From assembly GCF_002742625.1 (NCBI RefSeq), contig NZ_PEBF01000001.1:930001-994000 (forward strand): DNA of 64,000 bases, read 5' to 3'. Made by a program: the position numbers and the translations under genes. The notes below the pieces were generated by a model. That model was given only the letters and a program-made list of their open reading frames with translations. It did not search any database and was not told the DNA's origin. Shown piece after piece: positions 17,835 through 25,048 of the stretch. Numbering within the stretch: position 1 is the first letter of the stretch; each line of letters opens with the position of its first letter. The stretch is from Caulobacter sp. FWC2 (GTDB lineage Bacteria; Pseudomonadota; Alphaproteobacteria; Caulobacterales; Caulobacteraceae).

Positions 17835-18560
17835 CTAAACCTTGCGCGCGATCACCGCGATCGACAGGCCGAAGGGCAGGCCGCCGCCGACGGCGAGGGG
17901 GGCCTCCAGCGAGAACACGCCGGCCAGGGCCTTGTTGAGCCAGGACGGCGGCATGGCGTCGTCGGCGCTGTTGTCCTTCAGCAGCTTCTTGACGGTGCGC
18001 TGCACGGCGGCCAGCGGGAACAGCAGGCTGTTGAAATAGGTCGCGGTCTCGACCTTCAGGCCCGCTTCCTCGAACAGGGCGCGGTACTGGGGCAGCAGGT
18101 AGCGGCGCTTGTGGTGGTGCAGCACGTCGTGGTGGCTCCACATCCACTGATAGGCCGGCACCGTGGTCAGGATCGCGCCGCCGGGCTTGACCAGCCGGGC
18201 CAGGGCTCTCACCGAGCCGGCGTCGTCATCGACGTGCTCGACCACGTCGAAGGCGCAGACCAGGTCGAAGGTCTCGGGCGCGTAGGGCAGGCCGTCCGGC
18301 AGCAGGCCGGTGTCGATCGCCAGGCCCAGGCGCTCGGCGGCGTAGGCGCGCGACTCGTCGTCCGGCTCCAGGGCCTTCACGTCGCCGAACTCGCGCAGCA
18401 GCGGGACATTGCCGCCCGCGCCGCAGCCGACCTCCAGGATCCGGGCGCCGGCCGGCGGGGCCAGGCGCTGCAACAGGCCGCGCAGGATCTTGCGGCGTCC
18501 GACGAACCACCAGTGGTCGGTCTCCAGCTCGCGGATGCGGTCGTAGATCAGGCGGTCCAT
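17835..18560 (-). CDS. Class I SAM-dependent methyltransferase
   Basis: The 241-aa protein has motif I ILEVGCGAGGN (41-51), motif II acidic residue in ALEPDDESR, FDLVCAFDVVEHVDDD (motif IV/V region) and LVKPGGAILTTVPA (post-motif). It lacks signal peptide. This is the small-molecule or lipid-sugar type; no RNA- or DNA-binding domain is seen. Its 5' end overlaps the GtrA gene by 13 bases, so it is translated from the same message as GtrA and the GT2 enzyme. Methylation of the glycan or its lipid carrier is an inference from that operon. Confidence 0.85.
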   Translation of the reverse strand: MDRLIYDRIRELETDHWWFVGRRKILRGLLQRLAPPAGARILEVGCGAGGNVPLLREFGDVKALEPDDESRAYAAERLGLAIDTGLLPDGLPYAPETFDLVCAFDVVEHVDDDAGSVRALARLVKPGGAILTTVPAYQWMWSHHDVLHHHKRRYLLPQYRALFEEAGLKVETATYFNSLLFPLAAVQRTVKKLLKDNSADDAMPPSWLNKALAGVFSLEAPLAVGGGLPFGLSIAVIARKV

Positions 18561-19000
18561 GCGGCGTCCCGGTCGGTCGTGGTCGGTTGGTGGGCGAAGA
18601 CCCAGAAATGGCTCAGCAGGAAGAGCGCGGCGGTATAGCTGGCCACGGCCGCGCCCTGGGCGGCGACGTCGAACAGGGCGCCGTGCGGCAGGATCAGACG
18701 CGCCAGGGTCAGCACGCCCTGGTTCAGGGCGAAGGCCACGGCCACGGCCACACCGTAGCGCAGCGGGGCCGAGCGCGCGGCGCGGCGGGCCTTGAACACA
18801 AAGAGCTTGCTCAGCGCGAAGCTGACGCAGACCCCGACCGCATAGCCGATGGCGTTGGCGATGTGCGGGTCGACATGCAGCCCGACATCCAGGGCCAGGA
18901 TGATGGTCAGGCCGACCAGGGTGTTGGCGACCCCCGCCACGCCATAGCGCAGGGCCGAGACCAGGAATTCGCGCCGCGCCGGGGTCAGCAGGGCGCTCAC
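18548..19000 (-). CDS. GtrA-family membrane protein
   Basis: A 150-aa protein with four predicted transmembrane helices (about 18-36, 44-62, 82-101, 116-135) and the GtrA pattern RYGVAGVANTLVGLTIILAL and NAIGYAVGVCVSFALSKLFVF near the N-terminus. GtrA proteins are thought to flip or hold bactoprenyl-linked glucose for surface glycosylation. It overlaps the GT2 gene upstream by 4 bases and the methyltransferase downstream by 13, a tight three-gene operon matching the GtrA/GtrB pairing. Confidence 0.88.
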   Translation of the reverse strand: MSALLTPARREFLVSALRYGVAGVANTLVGLTIILALDVGLHVDPHIANAIGYAVGVCVSFALSKLFVFKARRAARSAPLRYGVAVAVAFALNQGVLTLARLILPHGALFDVAAQGAAVASYTAALFLLSHFWVFAHQPTTTDRDAAWTA

Positions 19001-20025
19001 GTCTCGGAAGCCCGGGCGTCGAAGCCGTAGCGGTCCATGATCACGTACAGCGGCCGGCCCTTCACTTCCTGATAGATGCGGGCGACGTACTCGCCTAGCG
19101 AGCCGATGGCCAGCATCTGGATGGCGAAGCCCGACAGGATCACCACCATCAGCGACGGGTAGCCGGGGACCTTGTTGCCTTCCAGCAGGGTGCGCAGCAC
19201 CAGGAACACGGCCGCCGAGGCCGCCAGCAGGCCGGCGATCAGGCCGACATAGCTCCAGATCCGGATCGGGGCGGTGCTGAACGAGGTGATGCCGTCGAGG
19301 GCGAAGTTCCAGAGCTTCCAGTAGCGGAACGAGCTGGTCCCGGCCGCGCGCTCGGGGCGGGCATAGGGGATCGGCGTCTGCTTGAAGCCGACCCAGGCGA
19401 ACAGGCCCTTCATGAAGCGGTTGCGCTCGGGCAGCTGGCGCAGCACCTCGACGACGCGCTTGTCCATCAGCCGGTAGTCGCCGGCGTTGTAGGGCAAGTC
19501 GACGTCCGACATCCGGTTGAAGGCCTTGTAGAAGCCCTGGGCCGTCAGGCGCTTGACGAAGGTGTCGCTGCTGCGGTCGACCCGCACGCCATAGGCCACG
19601 TCGGCACCGGACTCCCAGGCCGCGATGAACTGGCCGATCAGCTCCGGCGGGTCCTGCAGGTCGCAGTCGATCGGCACCACCATGTCGCCGGTCACCGCGT
19701 CCAGGCCGGCCGACAGGGCGACCTCCTTGCCGAAGTTGCGGGCCAGGTTGATGACCTTGATGCGCGGGTCGCGCTGATGGTGTTTCAGCAGCACCGCCAG
19801 GGTGTGGTCGCGGCTGCCGTCATTGACGCAGACGATCTCGTAATCGACCCCCAGCCGCGCCAGCTCGGCGTCGATGCGGTCGAAGAACATGTCCAGCACC
19901 TCCTGCTCGTTAAAACAGGGCGCGACGATCGACAGCGTCTTGCCGACGCGCGAGCGCGTAGCGACGGGATCGGCTTGGAGCGCGAGGGGGGGCGCGGCGA
20001 TGACGGACGCGGACGACTGAACCAT
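18997..20025 (-). CDS. GT2 glycosyltransferase, GtrB / dolichyl-phosphate mannosyltransferase-like
   Basis: Transfers a sugar from a nucleotide donor to polyprenyl phosphate at the inner membrane. The 342-aa protein has the GT-A signatures SIVAPCFNEQEVL, VCVNDGSRDHT and PIDCDLQDPPELI (DxD), the segment RNRFMKGLFAWVG, and two C-terminal transmembrane helices (about 247-270 and 284-308) typical of GtrB. I start at the ATG at 20025. The frame continues upstream, but that part (GPRFRGDERR) is translated palindromic repeat. Confidence 0.9.
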   Translation of the reverse strand: MVQSSASVIAAPPLALQADPVATRSRVGKTLSIVAPCFNEQEVLDMFFDRIDAELARLGVDYEIVCVNDGSRDHTLAVLLKHHQRDPRIKVINLARNFGKEVALSAGLDAVTGDMVVPIDCDLQDPPELIGQFIAAWESGADVAYGVRVDRSSDTFVKRLTAQGFYKAFNRMSDVDLPYNAGDYRLMDKRVVEVLRQLPERNRFMKGLFAWVGFKQTPIPYARPERAAGTSSFRYWKLWNFALDGITSFSTAPIRIWSYVGLIAGLLAASAAVFLVLRTLLEGNKVPGYPSLMVVILSGFAIQMLAIGSLGEYVARIYQEVKGRPLYVIMDRYGFDARASET

Positions 20026-20091
20026 GAGGCAGGGTTTAGCCGGGTTACGCGCGAAGGGGGAGGGGAAAGCGCGGCCGGCATTTCCACAACG

Positions 20092-20313
20092 CCGCTCATC
20101 CCCGCGAAAGCGGGGACCCAAGCTGATTTTCCCCATCCCCGTCATCCCGCGCTTCATGCGCGGGACCCATGGTTCAGCTTGCGCGTGAGCGATCAGGTCC
20201 GCACTTCACTTGCGGCGGACAAATGGGTCCCGCGCATGAAGCGCGGGATGACGGGATATGGTGGGATTGTTCGGATACGCCGTTTGGGTCCCCGCTTTCG
20301 CGGGGATGAGCGG
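20092..20313. repeat. Nested palindromic repeat, about 220 bp
   Basis: Outer arms CCGCTCATCCCCGCG..GGGGACCCAA (20092-20121) and its complement (20284-20313) enclose inner arms CCCGTCATCCCGCGC..GCGGGACCCAT (20139-20170) and their complement (20223-20255). The two pairs are nested and nearly perfect, so the whole 300-base gap upstream of the GT2 gene can fold into one compound hairpin. No other feature is visible in this gap. Confidence 0.85.
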
Positions 20314-20326
20314 ATAAAAGGAAGCG

Positions 20327-20665
20327 TCAGGAAGCCTCGGCTTCCGTCTCGGTCTCGTCGGCCCCGTCGCGGAATTCGTCCGCCGTCAGGAACGCGATGC
20401 CTTCCTCGTCCAGCATCCAGGCGCCCAGGAAGGCGGCGTGGCTGGGATCGACCTCTTCGTCGATCAGGTCGCCTTCATAGAGGCCGACATGGCTGTAGTC
20501 GAAGTCCAGCGACAGCTGGTTGGCCATGCTGAGCATCTCGTCGGCCATGCGGCGCGAATAGCCCAGGGCTTCGATGTCGCTGCCGAATTCATCGGCCAGC
20601 GAGCTGACCTCCGCCGCATCGCTGCCTTGGGTCGCACTGGTCGTGACGATGGTGAAAGCGGGCAT
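20327..20665 (-). CDS. Acidic hypothetical protein
   Basis: The 112-aa protein is strongly acidic, with a tail of alternating Asp/Glu/Thr (DGADETETEAEAS). The middle has helix-like MADEMLSMANQLSLDF and a segment HVGLYEGDLIDEEVD. No signal, membrane span or metal motif. I do not recognise it. The ATG follows GAGAGACCC. It is followed by rsgA's 3' neighbourhood but lies downstream of that gene in the same direction, so it may be the last gene of an rsgA transcript. Confidence 0.6.
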   Translation of the reverse strand: MPAFTIVTTSATQGSDAAEVSSLADEFGSDIEALGYSRRMADEMLSMANQLSLDFDYSHVGLYEGDLIDEEVDPSHAAFLGAWMLDEEGIAFLTADEFRDGADETETEAEAS

Positions 20666-20764
20666 GGCAAGGGTCTCTCTTCAGTCTGGAGCCCCACCCC
20701 TAACCCGTTCGGCCGGGGGAAGGGTCCAAATTCTGAGAGAACATCGTGCGGCGAGGCGGCCCGT

Positions 20765-21841
20765 TCAGCGATCGGCGCCGCCGCGCACGTCCTTCTTGGT
20801 GGCGCGATAGACCTTTTGCAGCCCGCCCTGGCGGCGGCGCTCGGCGTCCCGGGCCAGGCGCTCGGTCTTCTGCTCCATGGCGGCCAGCTCCAGGCCCAGC
20901 TTCTGGAAGTGCGCCCAGCGGTCGGGATCCAGCGCGCCGCTCTCGATCGCCTCGCGCACCGCGCAGCCGGGTTCGTTGGCGTGGGTGCAGTCGCTGAACT
21001 TGCAGGCCCCCGTCAGCTGCTCGATGTCGTCGAACACCACGCTGACGCCTTGCTCGGCGTCGACCAGGCCGATCTCGCGCACCCCGGGGGTGTCGACGAT
21101 CAGCCCGCCGCCGGGCAGCAGGACAAGCTCGCGGTGGCTGGTGGTGTGGCGGCCCTTGTCGTCGCCCTCGCGGACGTCCGCCGTGGCCATGCGCTGCTCG
21201 CCCAGCAGGACGTTGACCAGGGTGGACTTGCCGACCCCGGACGAGCCGATCAGCACGCAGGTCTCGCCCGGCGCCAGGTGGGCCAGCAGGGCGTCCAGGC
21301 CGACCCCTTGCCGCGCCGAGATGCTGACGACCGGGCAGCCGGCCGCCAGGGCCTCGATCTCGGCGGTCTGGGGTCCGGTCTCGGCGACGAGGTCCGACTT
21401 GGTCAGCACGATCACCGGCCGCGCGCCGCTCTGCCAGGCGGCGGCCAGATAGCGCTCGATCCGGCGCGGATTGAGGTCGCCGTTCATCGAGGTGACGATG
21501 AAGGCCAGGTCGACATTGGCGGCGATCACCTGCGGCGACTGCAGGCTGTCGGCGGCCCGGCGGATGAAGGCGGTGCGGCGCGGCAGCAGGGCGTGGATGG
21601 TGGCGCTGCGCTCGGCGGCGTTGACCGACATCGCCACCCAGTCGCCGACGGCCGGGTGGCCGATCTCGCGGGCCTCGTGGCGCAGGCGGCCGGAGGGCTT
21701 GGCGCGCAGCTCGCCCTTGTCGGTGGCCACCAGATAGCCGTTGCGCTGCTGGACGACGACGCGCCCGGGCACATAGCCGGCGCGGGCGTGCGGCTTGAAG
21801 GCCTGCGCCAGCGCGTCGGACCATCCGTATTGCGTGATCAA
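20765..21841 (-). CDS. rsgA: Ribosome small-subunit-dependent GTPase A
   Basis: Circularly permuted GTPase that checks late maturation of the 30S subunit. The 358-aa protein has an OB-fold N-terminus (about 25-90), G4 TKSD (147-150) ahead of G1 GSSGVGKST (199-207), G3 DTPG (250-253), the RHTTSH switch, and a zinc knuckle with Cys280, Cys285, His287 and Cys293. The start is a TTG at 21841; an AAGGAG lies about 20 nt further upstream, so the true start could be slightly earlier with a non-ATG codon. Confidence 0.94.
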   Translation of the reverse strand: MITQYGWSDALAQAFKPHARAGYVPGRVVVQQRNGYLVATDKGELRAKPSGRLRHEAREIGHPAVGDWVAMSVNAAERSATIHALLPRRTAFIRRAADSLQSPQVIAANVDLAFIVTSMNGDLNPRRIERYLAAAWQSGARPVIVLTKSDLVAETGPQTAEIEALAAGCPVVSISARQGVGLDALLAHLAPGETCVLIGSSGVGKSTLVNVLLGEQRMATADVREGDDKGRHTTSHRELVLLPGGGLIVDTPGVREIGLVDAEQGVSVVFDDIEQLTGACKFSDCTHANEPGCAVREAIESGALDPDRWAHFQKLGLELAAMEQKTERLARDAERRRQGGLQKVYRATKKDVRGGADR

Positions 21842-21992
21842 GTCGAGGCTTTCAAACGCCAGGGCTCCTTGAGGCGGTTCTGCGGGTGCGGGTCGTGGTG
21901 AACCATTCTAGAGGCGCCGACGGGTAACGGCCAGCCGTCCCGGCACCGCCCCGCAGTAGCGAGCCGCCGCGAAAAGCGGCATACCCTGCGGT

Positions 21993-22784
21993 ATGGCGAA
22001 AGACATGACCTACGCGCGCTATCTGGCGCTGGACGAACTGCTCGCGGCCCAGAAGCCGCAGAGCGACCGGCACGACGAACTGCTGTTCATCGTCATCCAC
22101 CAGACCAAGGAGCTGTGGCTCAAGGAGATCATCCACGAGGTCGAGCTGGCCAAGCGGCTGATCGCGGCCCACGACGTCGAGCCGGCCTACAAGGCCCTGG
22201 CGCGGGTGTCGCGGATCCAGACGGTGATGACCCTGTCGTGGGACGTGCTGGCGACCATGACGCCGGCCGACTACCTCAGCTTCCGGGGCGACCTGGGCTC
22301 GTCCTCGGGCTTCCAGTCGCACCAGTTCCGGACCCTGGAATACCTGCTGGGCCTGAAGGACCAGAGCTTCCTGAAGTTCCACGAGGAAGGCTCCTCAGCC
22401 TTGGGCCAGCTGCAGGCCGCGCTCGATGCGCCCAGCCTGTACGACGTGGCCATCGCCCAGCTGCCTCGCCACGGCCTGACCGTGCCCGACAGCGCCCTGA
22501 ACCGCGACTTCAGCCAGACCTACGCACCGTCCGAGGGCGTCGAGGCCGCCTGGCTGGAGGTCTATCGCGACCCGCAGCGCTATTGGGAGCTGTACCAGCT
22601 GGCCGAGAAGCTGGTCGACCTGGACGACGCCCTGGTCACCTGGCGCCACAAGCACGTGCTGACCGTCGAGCGGATCATCGGCGGCCGGCCGGGGACGGGC
22701 GGCACCGATGGGGTGGGGTATCTGGCCAGCACCCTGCGCCGTCGCGCGTTCCCCGAGCTGTGGTCGCTGAGGACCAAGCTCTGA
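21993..22784 (+). CDS. kynA: Tryptophan 2,3-dioxygenase
   Basis: Haem enzyme opening the indole ring of L-Trp to N-formylkynurenine, the first step of the kynurenine pathway. The 263-aa protein has the family segments MTYARYLALDELLAAQ, ELLFIVIHQTKELWLKEI, SWDVLATMTPADYLSFR, SSSGFQSHQFRTLEY and the C-terminal WRHKHVLTVERIIGG with GTGGTDGVGYL (proximal His region and substrate loop). Normal length for bacterial TDO. Its stop overlaps the ATG of the next gene (ATGA), so the two are translationally coupled. Confidence 0.95.
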   Translation: MAKDMTYARYLALDELLAAQKPQSDRHDELLFIVIHQTKELWLKEIIHEVELAKRLIAAHDVEPAYKALARVSRIQTVMTLSWDVLATMTPADYLSFRGDLGSSSGFQSHQFRTLEYLLGLKDQSFLKFHEEGSSALGQLQAALDAPSLYDVAIAQLPRHGLTVPDSALNRDFSQTYAPSEGVEAAWLEVYRDPQRYWELYQLAEKLVDLDDALVTWRHKHVLTVERIIGGRPGTGGTDGVGYLASTLRRRAFPELWSLRTKL

Positions 22785-23953
22785 TGTCGGCCCGCAAGAA
22801 CCTGTTCTCCAAGGCCCTGTCCGTGCCGGGCCGGCTGCACATGGCCGCTCACAGCCACCACCTGTGGCCCGACGCCACCCTGGCCGGGCAGGTCGAGGCC
22901 TGGGAGGACGCCGTCGTCCTGGCCGACCACAAGTGGGACAAGGCGCTGGGCCAGGTCTATCCGGCCGCCCAGGGCCTGGTGGCCCGCGAGCTGAACCTGC
23001 CGTCCCCAGAGAGCGTGGTCTTCGCGCCCAACACCCACGCCTTGCTGGCGGTGCTGATGTCGGCGATCGAGCGCCCATCGGCCAACCAGCCGATCCGCGT
23101 GCTGTCCACCGACGGCGAGTTCCACTCGTTCCGCCGCCAGGCCCAGCGCTGGGCCGAGGCCGGCCAGATCGAGCTGACCCTGGTCGAGACCGACCGTCCC
23201 GACTTCGTCGAGCGGTTCCTGTCGGCCGCCAGGACCGGGACCTACGACCTGATCTTCGTCAGCCACGTGTTCTTCAAGACCGGCTTTGTCTTCGACCGCG
23301 TCTGGGAGCTGGCCGAGCTGGCCCGGCCCGAGGGGCCGTGGATCGTGGTCGACGGCTATCACGGCTTCCGCGCCGTCCCGGCCGACCTGTCGGCGGTGGC
23401 GGACCGAATCTTCTACGTCGCCGGCGGCTACAAATACGCCATGGCCGGGGAGGGCGCGGCCTTCCTGCACGCGCCGGAGGGCTATGGCCCGCGCCCGGTG
23501 CTGACCGGCTGGTACGCCGAGTTTGGCGACCTGGAAGGCCCGCCCGGCGGGGTCGGCTATGTCCGCGACGCCGGCCGCTTCATGGGCGCGACCTTCGATC
23601 CCTCGGGCCTCTACCGCTTCGTGGCGGCGGGCCGGATGCTGGAGGCTGAAGGCCTGAGCACGGCGGTGGTCGTTGCCCATGTCGGGCGCCTGCAACGGCT
23701 GTTGCTGGACCAGATCGCCGACGGCCAGGCCGGCCCGCTGAAGGACGCCGTGGTGCTGAACCCGCCGGGCGAGGGACCGCAGGCGCGCTTCCTGGCCCTG
23801 CGACACGAAAAAGCCAGCGCCTGGAAACAGGCGCTGGCTGAAAAGGGCGTGGTGACCGACGTCCGCGACGACGTGCTGCGCGTGGGGCTGTCGATCTATC
23901 ACGACGAGGCGGACGTGGCGGCGTTCTGCGGGGTGTGTCGGGGGCTGACCTAG
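22784..23953 (+). CDS. Kynureninase-like PLP enzyme (class V aminotransferase fold)
   Basis: The 389-aa protein is a fold-type I PLP enzyme: Asp in WIVVDGYHGF binds the pyridine nitrogen and Lys217 in GGYKYAMAGEG is the Schiff-base lysine. Position after tryptophan dioxygenase with a 1-base-shared start/stop suggests kynurenine or formylkynurenine cleavage. However, overall sequence is not a clear match to standard KynU (which has YKYLN-G-PG around the lysine), so I call it kynureninase-like only. No formamidase (kynB) gene is nearby; anthranilate-forming kynureninase would need formamidase from elsewhere. Confidence 0.72.
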   Translation: MSARKNLFSKALSVPGRLHMAAHSHHLWPDATLAGQVEAWEDAVVLADHKWDKALGQVYPAAQGLVARELNLPSPESVVFAPNTHALLAVLMSAIERPSANQPIRVLSTDGEFHSFRRQAQRWAEAGQIELTLVETDRPDFVERFLSAARTGTYDLIFVSHVFFKTGFVFDRVWELAELARPEGPWIVVDGYHGFRAVPADLSAVADRIFYVAGGYKYAMAGEGAAFLHAPEGYGPRPVLTGWYAEFGDLEGPPGGVGYVRDAGRFMGATFDPSGLYRFVAAGRMLEAEGLSTAVVVAHVGRLQRLLLDQIADGQAGPLKDAVVLNPPGEGPQARFLALRHEKASAWKQALAEKGVVTDVRDDVLRVGLSIYHDEADVAAFCGVCRGLT

Positions 23954-23954
23954 T

Positions 23955-24124
23955 CTCCTTCTCCCCTTGCGGGAGAAGGTGTCAGCGCAGCTGACGGATG
24001 AGGGGTCGCACAAACGAAAGCCGCCGCGACAGCGGTTAAGCCGTCGCGGCGGATCCTGTCTTCAACCCCTCACCCGACCCGCTTCGCGGGCCACCCTCTC
24101 CCGCAAGGGGAGAGGGGAGGGGCT
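23955..24124. repeat. Palindromic repeat plus bidirectional terminator hairpin
   Basis: Repeat arms CTCCTTCTCCCCTTGCGGGAG (23954 on) and CTCTCCCGCAAGGGGAGAG (24098-24116) flank a separate hairpin CCGCCGCGAC (24021-24030) / GTCGCGGCGG (24043-24052). On the minus strand this hairpin is followed by CTTTCGTTTG. The genes converge here, so it can end both transcripts. Confidence 0.8.
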
Positions 24125-24131
24125 CTAGCCT

Positions 24132-24701
24132 CTAAGCCGACAGGCGTTCCAGCGCGTGCAGCATCGAGCCCATGGCCTCGTGCACCGGCTTGCCGTCGCG
24201 GTCGTAGCTGCCGGTCTCGAAGATCTGGACCAGGTCGGCGCGGGCGCGGCTGACGCGGCTCTTCACCGTGCCGACGGCGACGCCGATGATCTCGGCCGCT
24301 TCCTCGTACGAGAAGCCGCCGGCGCCGATCAGGATCAGCGCCTCGCGCTGGTTCTCGGGCAGCATCAGCATCGCCTGGCGCAGGTCGTCCAGGGCGATGG
24401 CGCCGTCGAAATTGGTGTTGGCCACCAGGGTGCGTTCGGCGGTTTCCTGATCCAGGCCCACCGAGCGCCAGCTGCGGCGCTTTTCCGAATAGAACTGGTT
24501 GCGCAGGATCATGAAGGTCCAGGCCTTCATGTTGGTGCCCATGGCGAAGCTGTTGCGGCTGGCCCAGGCCTTGGCCACGGCCTCCTGCGCCAGGTCGTCG
24601 GCGGCGGTGGCGTCGCCGCACAGCGAACGGGCGAAGGCGCGCAGATGCGGAATCAGCGCGACCAGATCGCGCTCGAAGGTCTTTTGGTCCTGATGGTCCA
24701 T
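24132..24701 (-). CDS. ECF sigma factor, EcfG (general stress) type
   Basis: The 189-aa protein has sigma region 2 (DLVALIPHLRAFARSLCG, then DDLAQEAVAKAWASRNSF and AWTFMILRNQFYSEKRR) and region 4 (LPENQREALILIGAGGFSYEEAAEIIGVAVGTVKSRVSRARADL). The GGFSYEEAAEI pattern and overall sequence place it in the EcfG group controlled by NepR/PhyR. Caulobacter carries two such sigmas, SigT and SigU. No nepR or phyR lies beside this copy, so a SigU-like paralogue is more likely than SigT; I leave the symbol blank. The ATG is preceded by GGGGACCGTC without a strong ribosome-binding site. Confidence 0.88.
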   Translation of the reverse strand: MDHQDQKTFERDLVALIPHLRAFARSLCGDATAADDLAQEAVAKAWASRNSFAMGTNMKAWTFMILRNQFYSEKRRSWRSVGLDQETAERTLVANTNFDGAIALDDLRQAMLMLPENQREALILIGAGGFSYEEAAEIIGVAVGTVKSRVSRARADLVQIFETGSYDRDGKPVHEAMGSMLHALERLSA

Positions 24702-25048
24702 GACGGTCCCCGCTTGAAGATACTCAAGCTATCAAACGGGGCTGGAACGGTTTGGTTGCGCCGGAGAACGGTGTTCTTTGGTGGCGTCTCTTTCAGATGG
24801 CGGAGAGGGCGGCGGCGTCGATGGTCACGCGCTCGACCATCTCGACGCGCACGCCCAGGCGATGCTGACGCAGCAGGTCGCAGCTCGCGGTAACAAATCC
24901 TTTGAGAATCGGGTCCTAGCTTTGCCGCAGCGTCAAATTGGGGGATGCATGATGCCGCGATTTCAGCCACCGGTATCGGCACGCCTTAGACGACGAAGCT
25001 GCCCCTAGTGTCCTGGACATCGATGAACGCCTGTGCGATAGCGCTCCC
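24702..25048. other. Junction region between the sigma-factor gene and the accessory island
   Basis: A 347-base region with no complete gene. It holds the sigma-factor promoter zone, a 40-codon gene remnant (see 24793-24915), and then DNA with more A/T leading to the methyltransferase ATG. I saw no direct repeat shared with the other island edge near 29.5-29.7 kb, and no integrase or tRNA. Confidence 0.55.
24793..24915 (-). pseudogene. C-terminal remnant of a lost gene (40 codons)
   Basis: On the minus strand an open frame of 40 codons ends at a TGA (24793-24795) and is closed upstream by TAG (24916-24918). It reads DPILKGFVTASCDLLRQH.. and ..VEMVERVTIDAAALSAI. Codon choice is strongly host-like (GC-ending), yet there is no usable start for most of it. 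It looks like the tail of a host gene cut off when the neighbouring island arrived. I do not recognise the parent family. Confidence 0.45.

Noticed and set aside
20026..20157. 44-residue N-terminal extension of the GT2 gene
   Set aside because: It is translated palindromic repeat (GPRFRGDER); the glycosyltransferase fold begins after the ATG at 20025.
24702..24790. nepR gene or EcfG-type promoter upstream of the sigma-factor gene
   Set aside because: No frame reads as NepR and no GGAAC-N16/17-CGTT pair in the right orientation could be found.
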